From NCBI GenBank assembly GCA_026770615.1, contig MU631627.1:79707-92775 (forward strand): a DNA stretch of 13,069 nucleotides. The letters run 5' to 3'. This DNA comes from Pavlovales sp. CCMP2436. Taxonomy: Eukaryota > Haptophyta > Pavlovophyceae > Pavlovales. Positions 7,208 to 13,069 of this stretch are shown here, piece by piece. Every line of letters begins with the position of its first letter. Positions within the stretch are counted from its first letter, which is position 1. The notes below the pieces were generated by a model. The model had not been told where the DNA came from and ran no database searches. It saw only the letters and a program-made list of their open reading frames with translations. The position numbers and the translations under genes are program-made.

Positions 7208-7755
7208 TGCGACGCGTCGCCGTGCCTCGGGCTTGGTTGCACCCAGACAGACACTGACCTCTGCGCTGTCATGGGCAGTGATGAGCAGAAACATGCGAGT
7301 CGTTCATATTAGAAGCACTCTATACAGTTACTTTTAATTATCTAATTTAGTTACGACTCTCGATAAATAGAATAGTATATGTTATTCGTATAAATTGTAT
7401 AGTGTGTTGAACTTTCAGTGTACACCATTAAATATATACACACCAACTTAAGTTACGACAACAGCACTCGACCCGATAATTTATGCATTGCTGTCGCTGC
7501 ATAAAAAGAGCGAAAAGGGTGTCGCGGGCATTAAAAAGCTGCATAACTTTAAGAAACTGAGCCGCGTTTTTTGTGCACTAGTTACAGTAATAATTCTTTC
7601 AAGCGGCTGCTCAGAGCTGCCGGCGCACCAGTAATCACCGCATGGTAATGCTGAGGCTAAACAGGGTTCTGATCAGACGCTGACAACCGAGGCCTCCTGG
7701 ATGCAGAGACTGCGCACCCGGCGGTAGAAGGGGCATCATAACATTACATAACATA
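7208..7755. other. AT-rich non-coding region downstream of the multi-exon gene
   Basis: I find no gene here that I can support. The 7290-7610 part is AT-rich, without long ORFs. From about 7655 to 7730 the plus strand has short coding-looking peptides in more than one frame (for example TLTTEASWMQRLRTR before a GTAGAAG donor-like site), which may be gene debris related to the reading frame that follows. Confidence 0.5.
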
Positions 7756-7972
7756 GCCGGTACGATCGCGGCACGCGGCCATGCGCAGCTGCTGCTCGCG
7801 CGCTTGAGCGCGCTGGCCCCGATCGCTGCCCAGCGTGGGAACACGACAAGCCCAGCGTGGGAACACGACAAACAGCAACCAGCAGATCATCTCCCTACAC
7901 GCCCTTGCCCGGGCACACTACCGGAGATCCATCGACACGCGCGGTGGCGCCCAAGCCAGCGCAGCCGACTAA
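7756..7972 (+). pseudogene. Reading frame broken by a 22-bp tandem duplication
   Basis: From GCC at 7756 the plus strand reads GTIAARGHAQLLLARL and on through SALAPIAAQRGNTT. After the duplicated 22 bp, the continuing peptide (NSNQQIISLHALARAHYRRS, ending at TAA 7970-7972) is in a different frame. Counting only one copy of the 22-bp unit joins the two frames. Both parts have natural-looking composition. There is no ATG at the 5' end; TACATAACATAG just upstream could be a splice acceptor. The family is not recognised. It could be a dead exon or a fragment of a repeated gene. Confidence 0.4.
7829..7872. repeat. 22-bp perfect tandem duplication
   Basis: CCCAGCGTGGGAACACGACA followed by AG (7829-7850) or AA (7851-7872). 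The last base differs; the other 21 are identical. Twenty-two is not a multiple of three, so it shifts the frame of any coding sequence it interrupts. Confidence 0.95.
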
Positions 7973-8166
7973 GGCACGCAGCAGGCAATGGGCGACGCAG
8001 CGTTCAGACCAGCACAACATTCAGAACAGTCAGACGCCAGCTTGAATCCCTATCATAAACATAACATAGCTAATAATTAGTAAGTGAACGAAATAACTAC
8101 CTAGTTAGCTTCGAAGTCGCAGGCGCTAATTAACTCGAGTTCTTATTTAATGCCAATTTCACTCAC

Positions 8167-8493
8167 CGGGCGGCCTGACGATGCCATTGTCTGACAGGCT
8201 CTGCACGATATCTAGCCTGCGGACACAGTGCCTGAGGCGAGCCCGCAAGCCACTAAAGGCAGCCGGGGCAGGATTTGTGTTTATGTGCACCTGCGGAGGC
8301 TGCACGCGCACTCCTGCCGCCGCCTGCACCGGCCTGAACGACCGCGCCATGCCGCCCTCCTCCTCGCCCATGCCGTCATCAGCTGCAGCCTCCTGCTGGC
8401 GGGTGATGCAGATATTTTGCAGGCGGCAGCAAGCGGTAAAGACAGCGTGTACCCGGGTGTGAGGAATCTGGTCGCTGTTATTCGGATAGGGTC
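8167..8493 (-). CDS. Candidate exon (minus strand) with strong splice sites
   Basis: On the minus strand CCTTCCCCAG (AG at 8495-8494) is a good acceptor and CCG|GTGAGT (GT at 8166-8165) an excellent donor. Between them one frame is open throughout. It includes ACCRLQNICITRQQEAAADD, EEEGGMARSFRPVQAAAGVR and a basic C-terminal part (LRHCVRRLDIVQSLSDNGIV). The plus strand also has an open frame here (8181-8462), so strand choice rests on the splice signals. It overlaps the end of the ORF at 8478-8900 by 16 bp in another frame, so the two could be alternative exons of one minus-strand gene. The family is unknown. Confidence 0.3.
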
Positions 8494-8900
8494 CTGGGGA
8501 AGGTCTCCTGCCATTCGTGAGGGGTTGACGAGTCCGTAAGAACCTCTTTTTCTATGTATGCTCTTCGTAATTCAGTGGGAAGTATTTTGAGCCAGTTTTC
8601 AAGCGCGGGTTGGATCGATTCGACCGCGTCTTTCCGTTCTGTGAGATTCGCTAAATCTACTTTGAAGCGGTGCGGGTGGACGTGGATTCTCTGTATCGAT
8701 CGGACAATGTTTCCTAGTTCCTCGAGCGGTATAGTGGCTTCGATCCAGTAGTGGGCGCTTATTACTTTCTTTTCCTCAAATAAGGTGGGGACGCAAATCT
8801 GTTCCAAGCGGTCTGTGTGGCGTATACATTTGTCGAGGTTTGCGTTTATGAATAGCCAGTCTGACGGTTCGTAAGGCGAACCGTCAGACGCACACTCGAA
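8478..8900 (-). CDS. Unrecognised protein fragment with atypical codon use
   Basis: Minus-strand reading about 8900 to TAA 8480-8478 gives a strongly protein-like sequence (SDWLFINANLDKCIRHTDRL; HYWIEATIPLEELGNIVRSI; HPHRFKVDLANLTERKDAVE; WLKILPTELRRAYIEKEVL). The frame stays open to 9179, but beyond about 8900 it is only the antisense of the Hint gene. No ATG lies within the convincing part, so the 5' end is missing or in another exon. GC is near 48%, with ATA, TTA, CTA and AAA codons, unlike the GC-rich neighbours. This suggests transfer, or a viral or transposon source, but I recognise no family. A 13-bp inverted repeat (8859-8889) sits near its 5' edge. Confidence 0.45.
   Translation of the reverse strand, partial: FECASDGSPYEPSDWLFINANLDKCIRHTDRLEQICVPTLFEEKKVISAHYWIEATIPLEELGNIVRSIQRIHVHPHRFKVDLANLTERKDAVESIQPALENWLKILPTELRRAYIEKEVLTDSSTPHEWQETFPRTLSE
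8859..8889. repeat. 13-bp perfect inverted repeat, 5-nt loop
   Basis: GTCTGACGGTTCG (8859-8871) and CGAACCGTCAGAC (8877-8889) flank TAAGG. The hairpin marks the place where the AT-richer minus-strand ORF gives way to GC-rich sequence just upstream of the Hint gene. It could be a junction scar, a regulatory hairpin in the leader of either gene, or chance. Confidence 0.8.
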
Positions 8901-8966
8901 CCGACAACTCGCCGTCGTCGGCTCGCGGGAGGTGATCCGGAGACTCACGCCACGCAGCGCAACGCG

Positions 8967-9935
8967 ATGAAGAGCGCGCCATCTGCCACTGGCCCGTCGC
9001 GGCTGCAGCGCGACCGGCGAACGCCGTACTCCGATACGTCCTCGCTCAAGGTCAAGCCGGCAGCGCTGACGCCCATCCCGATCCAGCTCGTCCTCACCGC
9101 CGAGACCGCCGTCGTAAACAATGGCTCGGTGCCAAACGCGCAAATCGTCGCCGCGATGGCCGGGTGGAAGTGGGTGCACAGCTTTGAGGATGGCTTTGGC
9201 ACGATTCTCCCATCGCGCGTTCGCCCCTGGAAGCTCATCCAGGACTTGATGGTAGCAGCTGTCGTGAACGGATTTGTACCCGGGCCCGTCAAGCCAGAGA
9301 ACCCAGAGTCAGACTGGGCCTGCATTTTCGCGGACGTGCGCATCGCGGGCCGAGAGAAGCAAGCGAATATTGCCGAACGCTATGTTGCCGCATGCGAAAG
9401 GGGCGACGCCTCCTTCCAGCTCAAGATCGGCAAAGTGTGGACGTGCGAAGACCGCGTGAACGGCGTGTGCTTCGGCGGCGACTCAGAGGTGCTGATGACG
9501 GAAGGCGGCCATCAGCTTGTCCGAGATCTCGCCGTTGGAGACTGCGTCATGGTCCCCGGAGGCACAGCCAAGGTGGCTGCCGTATGGCGCGCGCACGTCG
9601 GCCGCTCGATCCCTATGACCGGGTGTATCGATACGAGCTGTATCGATGGCGTGCTCCTGACGCCGGACCACCCGGTCTGCAAAAATGGCGCCTGGCTCAC
9701 GGCCGGCGAGGTCGCAGCGCCGACCGAGGTAGAGGTGGACAGCGTTTACAATTTCGCCCTCACGGCGCTTTGCAGCCTATTCGTGCGCGGCAGCCTGCAC
9801 GCAGAGGGGAACATCGAGTGCTGCACGCTCGGCATGCCGGTGCCAGGCTTCCCCGAGCCGGTTTGGGGAACGGAGAAGATTTTCGACAAAATGCGTGCGC
9901 TTCGAGACTACCCGAATGTGGCCACGTGCTGCTGA
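8967..9935 (+). CDS. Hint-domain protein of the Vint (VWA-Hint) type
   Basis: 322 aa from ATG 8967; the frame is open upstream only to 8865, so more 5' exons are possible. Residues 168-315 match the Vint form of the Hedgehog/intein fold. They start at Cys168 in CFGGDSEV and contain the LVRDLAVGD turn, the LTPDHPV motif with Thr232 and His235 (intein block B role), VYNFAL at 260-265 (block F role) and CTLGM...VWGTEKIFDKMRAL, the usual Vint end. Hint domains cleave or splice at the N-side of the first cysteine through a thioester, so the 167-residue N-terminal part may be released or transferred to a nucleophile. That part (KWVHSFEDGFGTI; PGPVKPENPESDW) is not a von Willebrand A domain that I can recognise. 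The VYNFAL-to-CTLG spacing looks longer than usual. Likely intact at the C-terminus. A TGTAA at 10009-10013 may act in polyadenylation. Confidence 0.75.
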   Translation: MKSAPSATGPSRLQRDRRTPYSDTSSLKVKPAALTPIPIQLVLTAETAVVNNGSVPNAQIVAAMAGWKWVHSFEDGFGTILPSRVRPWKLIQDLMVAAVVNGFVPGPVKPENPESDWACIFADVRIAGREKQANIAERYVAACERGDASFQLKIGKVWTCEDRVNGVCFGGDSEVLMTEGGHQLVRDLAVGDCVMVPGGTAKVAAVWRAHVGRSIPMTGCIDTSCIDGVLLTPDHPVCKNGAWLTAGEVAAPTEVEVDSVYNFALTALCSLFVRGSLHAEGNIECCTLGMPVPGFPEPVWGTEKIFDKMRALRDYPNVATCC

Positions 9936-10050
9936 ATGACGGGCGCGGCTAGTAGTCCGTAGAAGTCGTGGCTCGATTCGGTCTGACTCTGTACCACATA
10001 ATTACTGATGTAAAACTATAACTTCAGTGCTTCTGAGATACCTTTAGTCG

Positions 10051-10238
10051 TGAAGACCTGCTGGAACAGCGGATTCACTTGCGAAAGTGACGTCGTTATG
10101 AAGCGACGACGATGAGAGGACTCGAGCGGAATAAATTATAAAGATTTTTATAATTTATTCCGCTCGAGTCCTCTCATCGTCGTCGCTTCATAACGACGTC
10201 ACTTTCGCAAGTGAATCCGCCGTTCCAGCAGGTCTTCA
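10051..10238. repeat. Near-perfect palindrome: 92-bp arms, 4-nt loop
   Basis: Positions 10051-10142 pair with 10147-10238 around the loop GATT. Only 10068 (A) against 10221 (C) fails to pair. The arm starts TGAAGACCTGCTGG and ends AATAAATTATAAA. Homology of the flank to the 1496-2062 ORF starts at the right end of the palindrome (GTCTTCAGCTGCGCC), so the left arm may be a snap-back copy of the right arm. If transcribed, it would give a long dsRNA hairpin. Confidence 0.95.
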
Positions 10239-10340
10239 GCTGCGCCTGAGCTTCGTGACCACCACTGAACAAAATTACATCGTTGAGTTGCCGGACACGC
10301 CAATGTCCTTGCCACATTGTCGCCGCCGCCGCCGCCTTCC
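10225..10340 (+). pseudogene. Decayed relative of the 1496-2062 ORF
   Basis: Compared with the minus strand of about 1760-1610, this stretch shares CTTCAGxTGCGCCTGxGCT, GTGACC, AAAATTACATC, AGTTGCCGGACACGCC followed by (A/G)ATGTC, and ATTGTCGCCGCCGCCGC, in the same order, with several deletions (one of 24 nt). In the aligned frame it keeps KLH and VAGHA(N/D)V but has stop codons and a frameshift. It is therefore a dead fragment of the same family. Confidence 0.6.
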
Positions 10341-10687
10341 ATGTGCCGCTGTCTGTCGTCCTCGTCCCAGCCGCCCACGTTCGACTTTCACCCCAGCTTG
10401 CCGTCTCCTTCTCTCGAGCTGCTGCGGCTGCCGCTGCCACCGTTCCCATCTCCACCACGCCCACACCCTCGCTCTCACCTCCCTCCTCTCCTCTCCCCTG
10501 GCCGTTTTGGTTTCGTAAGTCTTAATTTCCGGCTTCTAAATATTATCATTATAAAAATAAAATTATAAGTAGTGGACGACAGATTAATGACGAATAAATT
10601 AAGGTATGTAATGCTTCAAACGGACGCACGGCTGACTCTAGTTCGAAGGCGACAAAAGCAACGGCCGAGCCCGACCGGCTATACGTC

Positions 10688-11935
10688 CTACTCGCTGCCG
10701 CGGCCGTTGCGAGCCACCAGCGCCTGCGCACCATCGCTCTCCAGCTCATCGTCCGGTACAGCTCCTGCTCCGGCAGCCCCCTCTTTCCGCAGCAGCGGCG
10801 TGTAGTCCTCCTCCGCTGCGTCGCCGCCGCCGCCGCTCGCGCTGCGCGCGGCCACGGCTTGCCTGCGTTCGCGCTCCTTGGTGATCGCGAAGACGATCCC
10901 GGCGCCAAGCCCCATCGTAACGCCCGTCCAGCCACCGACGGTCAGTTCCGAGTGGAAGGCGAAGTGGCCGATGAGCGCGACGGGGATTTTGTTGCTCGCG
11001 CCAACGAACGCGTACGTCGCGCCCGAGGTGACGCGCGCGCACCAAAAGGTGCTCATGTTGATCGCAGTCCCAATGACGCCTGTGCAGAGGAGCGCGAGCT
11101 TGAACAGGCGCGTTTGCGCGAGCAGCGCGCTCCAGAAGTCGCCAATCTCGCCGTTGAACGCCGCGACTCCCGCGAAGGCACCGAGCGAGAGCAGATTGTT
11201 CGCGAGCGTCTTCGCGGACGCGGGCAGGTCGGGTGGCACCAAGTCTTTGAGCGAGGCGACGTAGGAGACAGTGAAAAAGACGTTCACAAACATCCAGATG
11301 AACCCCTCGCGCGTGGCAGTGAGGTCGCCCGCGCCCGCGGCGAGCGAGCCCCCCACCATCAGCGCGAGGCTGAGCATGATCCCCATCGAGACGCGCGAGC
11401 CGAAGCGGAAGTATTCCCAGGCGGTCGTGCCGACGACCGCGAGGTTTTTGAATACCGTGAAGATAGGCATCGAGACGAAACGCAGCGCCTTGCCCGACGT
11501 CCAGAGCATCAAGCAGAAGAGAATCGTGACGGGCGCCATGGCGCGAAGCACATCTGGACGATCGCGCGGGGAGGCGGGGCGCGCGGCGGTGAGCAGGCTG
11601 GGCGAGCTGTGGCTCGTGTGCAGCGGCCGCGCGCGCGCACCCTTGGTGAGCGGGGACGGTTCGGAGAGCTTAAGCCAGTCGCTGAGCAGCAGGAAGACGA
11701 CGGCGCATAGGCTCTGGAACGCGAGCACCGAGATCGGAAAGTTAAAGGAGGAGCCTGAGAATATGAGCTTGTTGAAGAGCGACAGCGAGATCGAGCACAG
11801 CGCGTAGGACAGGCACGCGATCGCGGGCTCCAGCTCGGCACCCATCCGCTTCATGTGCCGCTCGTCCAGGTCGGACCCATCGAGGGGGTCCAGCGAGTCG
11901 CCCATCCGAGGGGTGCCGACAGGCGTGCGGCGCAT
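10688..11935 (-). CDS. Nucleotide-sugar transporter, probably GDP-mannose (Vrg4/GONST-like)
   Basis: Antiporter of the drug/metabolite superfamily (TPT/NST group, SLC35D-Vrg4-GONST branch), expected in Golgi membrane, exchanging cytosolic GDP-sugar for GMP. The first ATG is at 11935-11933 (415 codons unspliced, 386 after the 87-nt intron); ATG at 11905 in a better context is an alternative. About ten hydrophobic segments are visible, from CLSYALCSISLSLFNKLIF (residues 41-59) to VTMGLGAGIVFAI. Family marks are SMPIFTVFKNLAVV, the NNLLS motif (246-250, matching FYNN-LLS of Vrg4) and GASNKIPVAL (312-321), matching the GALNK nucleotide-binding motif of GDP-mannose transporters with Leu replaced by Ser. 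The cytosolic tail has an acidic dileucine-like signal (DYTPLL). The Leu-to-Ser change could alter substrate preference (GDP-fucose, for example). Confidence 0.88.
   Translation of the reverse strand: MRRTPVGTPRMGDSLDPLDGSDLDERHMKRMGAELEPAIACLSYALCSISLSLFNKLIFSGSSFNFPISVLAFQSLCAVVFLLLSDWLKLSEPSPLTKGARARPLHTSHSSPSLLTAARPASPRDRPDVLRAMAPVTILFCLMLWTSGKALRFVSMPIFTVFKNLAVVGTTAWEYFRFGSRVSMGIMLSLALMVGGSLAAGAGDLTATREGFIWMFVNVFFTVSYVASLKDLVPPDLPASAKTLANNLLSLGAFAGVAAFNGEIGDFWSALLAQTRLFKLALLCTGVIGTAINMSTFWCARVTSGATYAFVGASNKIPVALIGHFAFHSELTVGGWTGVTMGLGAGIVFAITKERERRQAVAARSASGGGGDAAEEDYTPLLRKEGAAGAGAVPDDELESDGAQALVARNGRGSE
11554..11640 (-). other. Probable 87-nt in-frame intron in the transporter gene
   Basis: On the minus strand AAGG|GTGCGC (GT at 11640-11639) and CGTCCAG|ATG (AG at 11555-11554) bound 87 nt, 29 codons without a stop. 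Splicing joins SPLTK to DVLRAMAPV and keeps phase (G+AT = Asp). The 29 encoded residues are Arg/Ser/Pro-rich and low-complexity, falling in the loop between membrane segments where related transporters have no such insertion. Confidence 0.6.
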
Positions 11936-12106
11936 CCACCCAGTCAAACCCGTTCTGATCCCGCGTATGCGTGGTCGGCAGAGTGCGGGAGCAGCTCGAG
12001 CAAGCTGTGGTCGCTGTCGGCGACGTTTTTACGTCCAGAAGGGTGAACCGATTATTAACGGTTATGCCCTCCCAGGCTCCCCATGGCCCCTACCCCCCGC
12101 TGATGA

Positions 12107-12181
12107 ATGAGCCAGTGAATGAGCGCGCGGGCACCAGCGGCCGTGAATGAAGAGCTCACGAGGGTTCATTCACTGGCTCAT
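12107..12181. repeat. 16-bp perfect inverted repeat
   Basis: ATGAGCCAGTGAATGA (12107-12122) and TCATTCACTGGCTCAT (12166-12181) are perfect complements 43 bp apart. GTGAATGA occurs again at 12143 and could pair with the same right arm. It may be the termini of a tiny element or a binding site. Confidence 0.85.
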
Positions 12182-12318
12182 GAACTGTTCATCTGAAGGC
12201 CCTCATTAATTAACGCGAAGGCTTAGCACTGAAAAATACCCCTTTGTCAGCCTATTTTCCTTTTTCATTTCATTCGGACGGCCCCCGGAGGGATAGGCCG
12301 TTCTTTGAAAAAGATAAC

Positions 12319-12462
12319 ATGGAGAACTCAGAGAAGGCGTTTTTCGCTAAAGTCATCACAAAAGCTTTGCCGATTGATCCCGCCCGGTCAAGTGAAGACT
12401 GTTCTGAATGTTGTGCTGGTCATAGCACGCGACAGGCGTGCGCGCGACCCGTGCGCACGTGA
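12319..12462 (+). CDS. Possible small ORF, 47 aa
   Basis: ATG 12319 in AACATGGAG context opens MENSEKAFFAKVITKALPID...CARPVRT and stops at 12460-12462. It contains two close cysteine pairs (CSEC, and C six residues on). No homology is recognised. It could be a first exon or chance. Confidence 0.2.
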   Translation: MENSEKAFFAKVITKALPIDPARSSEDCSECCAGHSTRQACARPVRT

Positions 12463-12539
12463 GTCGCGCGACCCGGGCGTAACTGTTGGATTTGTTCACT
12501 ATTATGAAACTGAGCCTGCTGCTCCGCCGACCCTAAGAA

Positions 12540-12605
12540 ACAGCTAAAAACCTCAGCCTCAGCTCCTCAAATCCGCCGTTCTTATTGCCCGGGATCCCCT
12601 GTACA
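12540..12605 (-). repeat. Dispersed repeat, copy 2 (inverted relative of 2446-2512)
   Basis: The reverse complement reads TACAGGGGATCCCGGGCAAT, then AAGAACGGCGGATTTGAGG, aligning at roughly 80% with 2446-2512. On the minus strand it encodes VQGIPGNKNGGFEELRLRF, while the copy at 2446 has an early stop, so one could be a fragment of a coding element. Confidence 0.6.
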
Positions 12606-12793
12606 GGTTTCCAGCCCAGCGGGGCGGTAGTCGGGATAGCTGTGGCAGTCAATCAATCGATTGGCGGCGGGATTGTTCCGGAGCATCCTCCTGCTTTTGC
12701 AGCTGGAGTGTGGAAGCTGGAGTGACGCAGAGTGTGGGTTGGACGCGCGGACGACCGAGGCCAGCTTGACGAGTGAAACTACCGACGCGGAGG

Positions 12794-13069
12794 ATGATCG
12801 AGCCCAGAGTTCAGCCGATGGCGACGCGCGCGACCGAACTCGCACGCCTGCGGTCGAGATGCCGAAGACCGACCGGCCAAGATGCCGACCTCCCCGAACT
12901 CTCCGATGATGCGGATGAGATCTCCACCTCATCGGGGCACAGACGTATCAACTACATCTTGCGCCGTGCTTGCGCTCCGCTCTTCTCCGCGCCGCTTTTG
13001 CGCTCCGCTTTTGCGCTCCGCTTTTGCGCTCCGCTCTTGCGCTCCGCTCTTGCGCTGCGCTCTTGCGCT
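12794..13069 (+). CDS. Open frame running off the right edge, unrecognised
   Basis: ATG 12794 (AGGATGATC) opens a frame that stays open to the end of the window. It includes IEPRVQPMATRATELARLRS, DADLPELSDDADEISTSSGH and RRINYILRRA, then enters the 13-bp minisatellite, where every frame is open. The acidic/Ser stretch looks protein-like. The frame is also overlapped by ORFs in other frames and by an antisense one, so this call is weak. Confidence 0.3.
   Translation, partial: MIEPRVQPMATRATELARLRSRCRRPTGQDADLPELSDDADEISTSSGHRRINYILRRACAPLFSAPLLRSAFALRFCAPLLRSALALRSCA
12970..13069. repeat. 13-bp minisatellite
   Basis: The unit TGCGCTCCGCTTT or TGCGCTCCGCTCT recurs. After one regular and one irregular 15-bp unit, five regular 13-bp units plus a partial one follow to the last base. 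The array probably continues past the window. Confidence 0.9.

Larger units (their letters stand above)
9936..10687. other. Non-coding region between the Hint and transporter genes
   Basis: It contains the 188-bp palindrome, the decayed relative of the 1496-2062 ORF, a pyrimidine-rich block (10340-10510) and an AT-rich block (10520-10610) that may hold the 3' end signals of the minus-strand transporter transcript. The frame 10283-10514 (beginning MSCRTRQCPCHIVAAAAAFH) ends at a perfect GTAAGT donor (GT at 10515-10516) and might be an exon, but it is low-complexity and starts inside repeat debris. Confidence 0.5.
11936..12793. other. Upstream region of the transporter gene; repeats and small ORFs
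   Basis: It contains a 16-bp inverted repeat (12107-12181), a possible 47-codon ORF (12319-12462, plus, MENSEKAFFAKVITKALPID), a tandem GCGCGACCCG motif (12441 and 12465) and the second copy of the dispersed repeat (about 12540-12605). The transporter promoter should lie just above 11935; no TATA box is evident there on the minus strand. Confidence 0.45.

Noticed and set aside
8859..8889. Rho-independent terminator
   Set aside because: No T-run follows, and the window is eukaryotic, with spliced genes.
8945..9343. 132-aa minus-strand ORF
   Set aside because: Antisense of the N-terminal part of the Hint protein, with no independent support.
9392..9952. 186-aa plus-strand ORF inside the Hint gene
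   Set aside because: It is an Arg-rich overlapping frame; the Hint frame carries all conserved motifs.
10859..11710. 283-aa plus-strand ORF
   Set aside because: It is antisense to the transporter gene, very Arg/Glu-rich and without structure; a codon-bias shadow.

Overview
This window looks like nuclear DNA of a eukaryotic microbe, most likely a GC-rich unicellular alga; a haptophyte-like genome is my best guess, but the sequence does not prove it. Protein-coding stretches are GC-rich and interrupted by GT-AG introns. Intergenic and intronic DNA is AT-richer and full of tandem repeats, palindromes and repeat debris. Starts have Kozak-like rather than Shine-Dalgarno contexts. I see no operons, rRNA, convincing tRNA or CRISPR.

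Layout. 1-663 (-): a secreted-protein reading frame with two in-frame stops that runs off the left edge. 667-863: a 49-bp direct duplication. About 914-1365: a degenerate satellite of about 93 bp, broken by a small insertion with an 8-bp target duplication. 1496-2062 (-): an unrecognised 188-aa ORF. 2281-2434: a 77-bp tandem duplication. 2622-3043: a Tourist/PIF-Harbinger-like MITE flanked by TTA and carrying an 81-bp palindrome. 4029-7207 (+): a multi-exon gene whose introns are phase-consistent. It has a possible Myb/SANT-like segment and a 103-bp poly-G-rich tract. 7756-7972 (+): a reading frame broken by a 22-bp tandem duplication. 8167-8900 (-): exon-like sequence, including an ORF with codon use unlike its neighbours. 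8967-9935 (+): a protein ending in a Hint domain of the Vint (VWA-Hint) type. 10051-10238: a near-perfect 92-bp-arm palindrome joined to a decayed relative of the 1496-2062 ORF. 10688-11935 (-): a GDP-mannose-type nucleotide-sugar transporter with a probable 87-nt in-frame intron. 11936-13069: repeats, small ORFs and a 13-bp minisatellite at the edge.

The genes do not form an obvious pathway. Best supported are the transporter (import of a nucleotide sugar, probably GDP-mannose, into the Golgi lumen), the Vint-domain protein (a predicted self-processing module) and the multi-exon gene (possibly DNA-binding, probably nuclear). The surrounding DNA is an accessory, repeat-rich landscape. Two pairs of diverged repeats lie in opposite orientation at the two ends of the window: 1496-1760 with 10225-10340, and about 2446-2512 with about 12540-12605. 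All exon-intron structures were read by eye and need transcript evidence.
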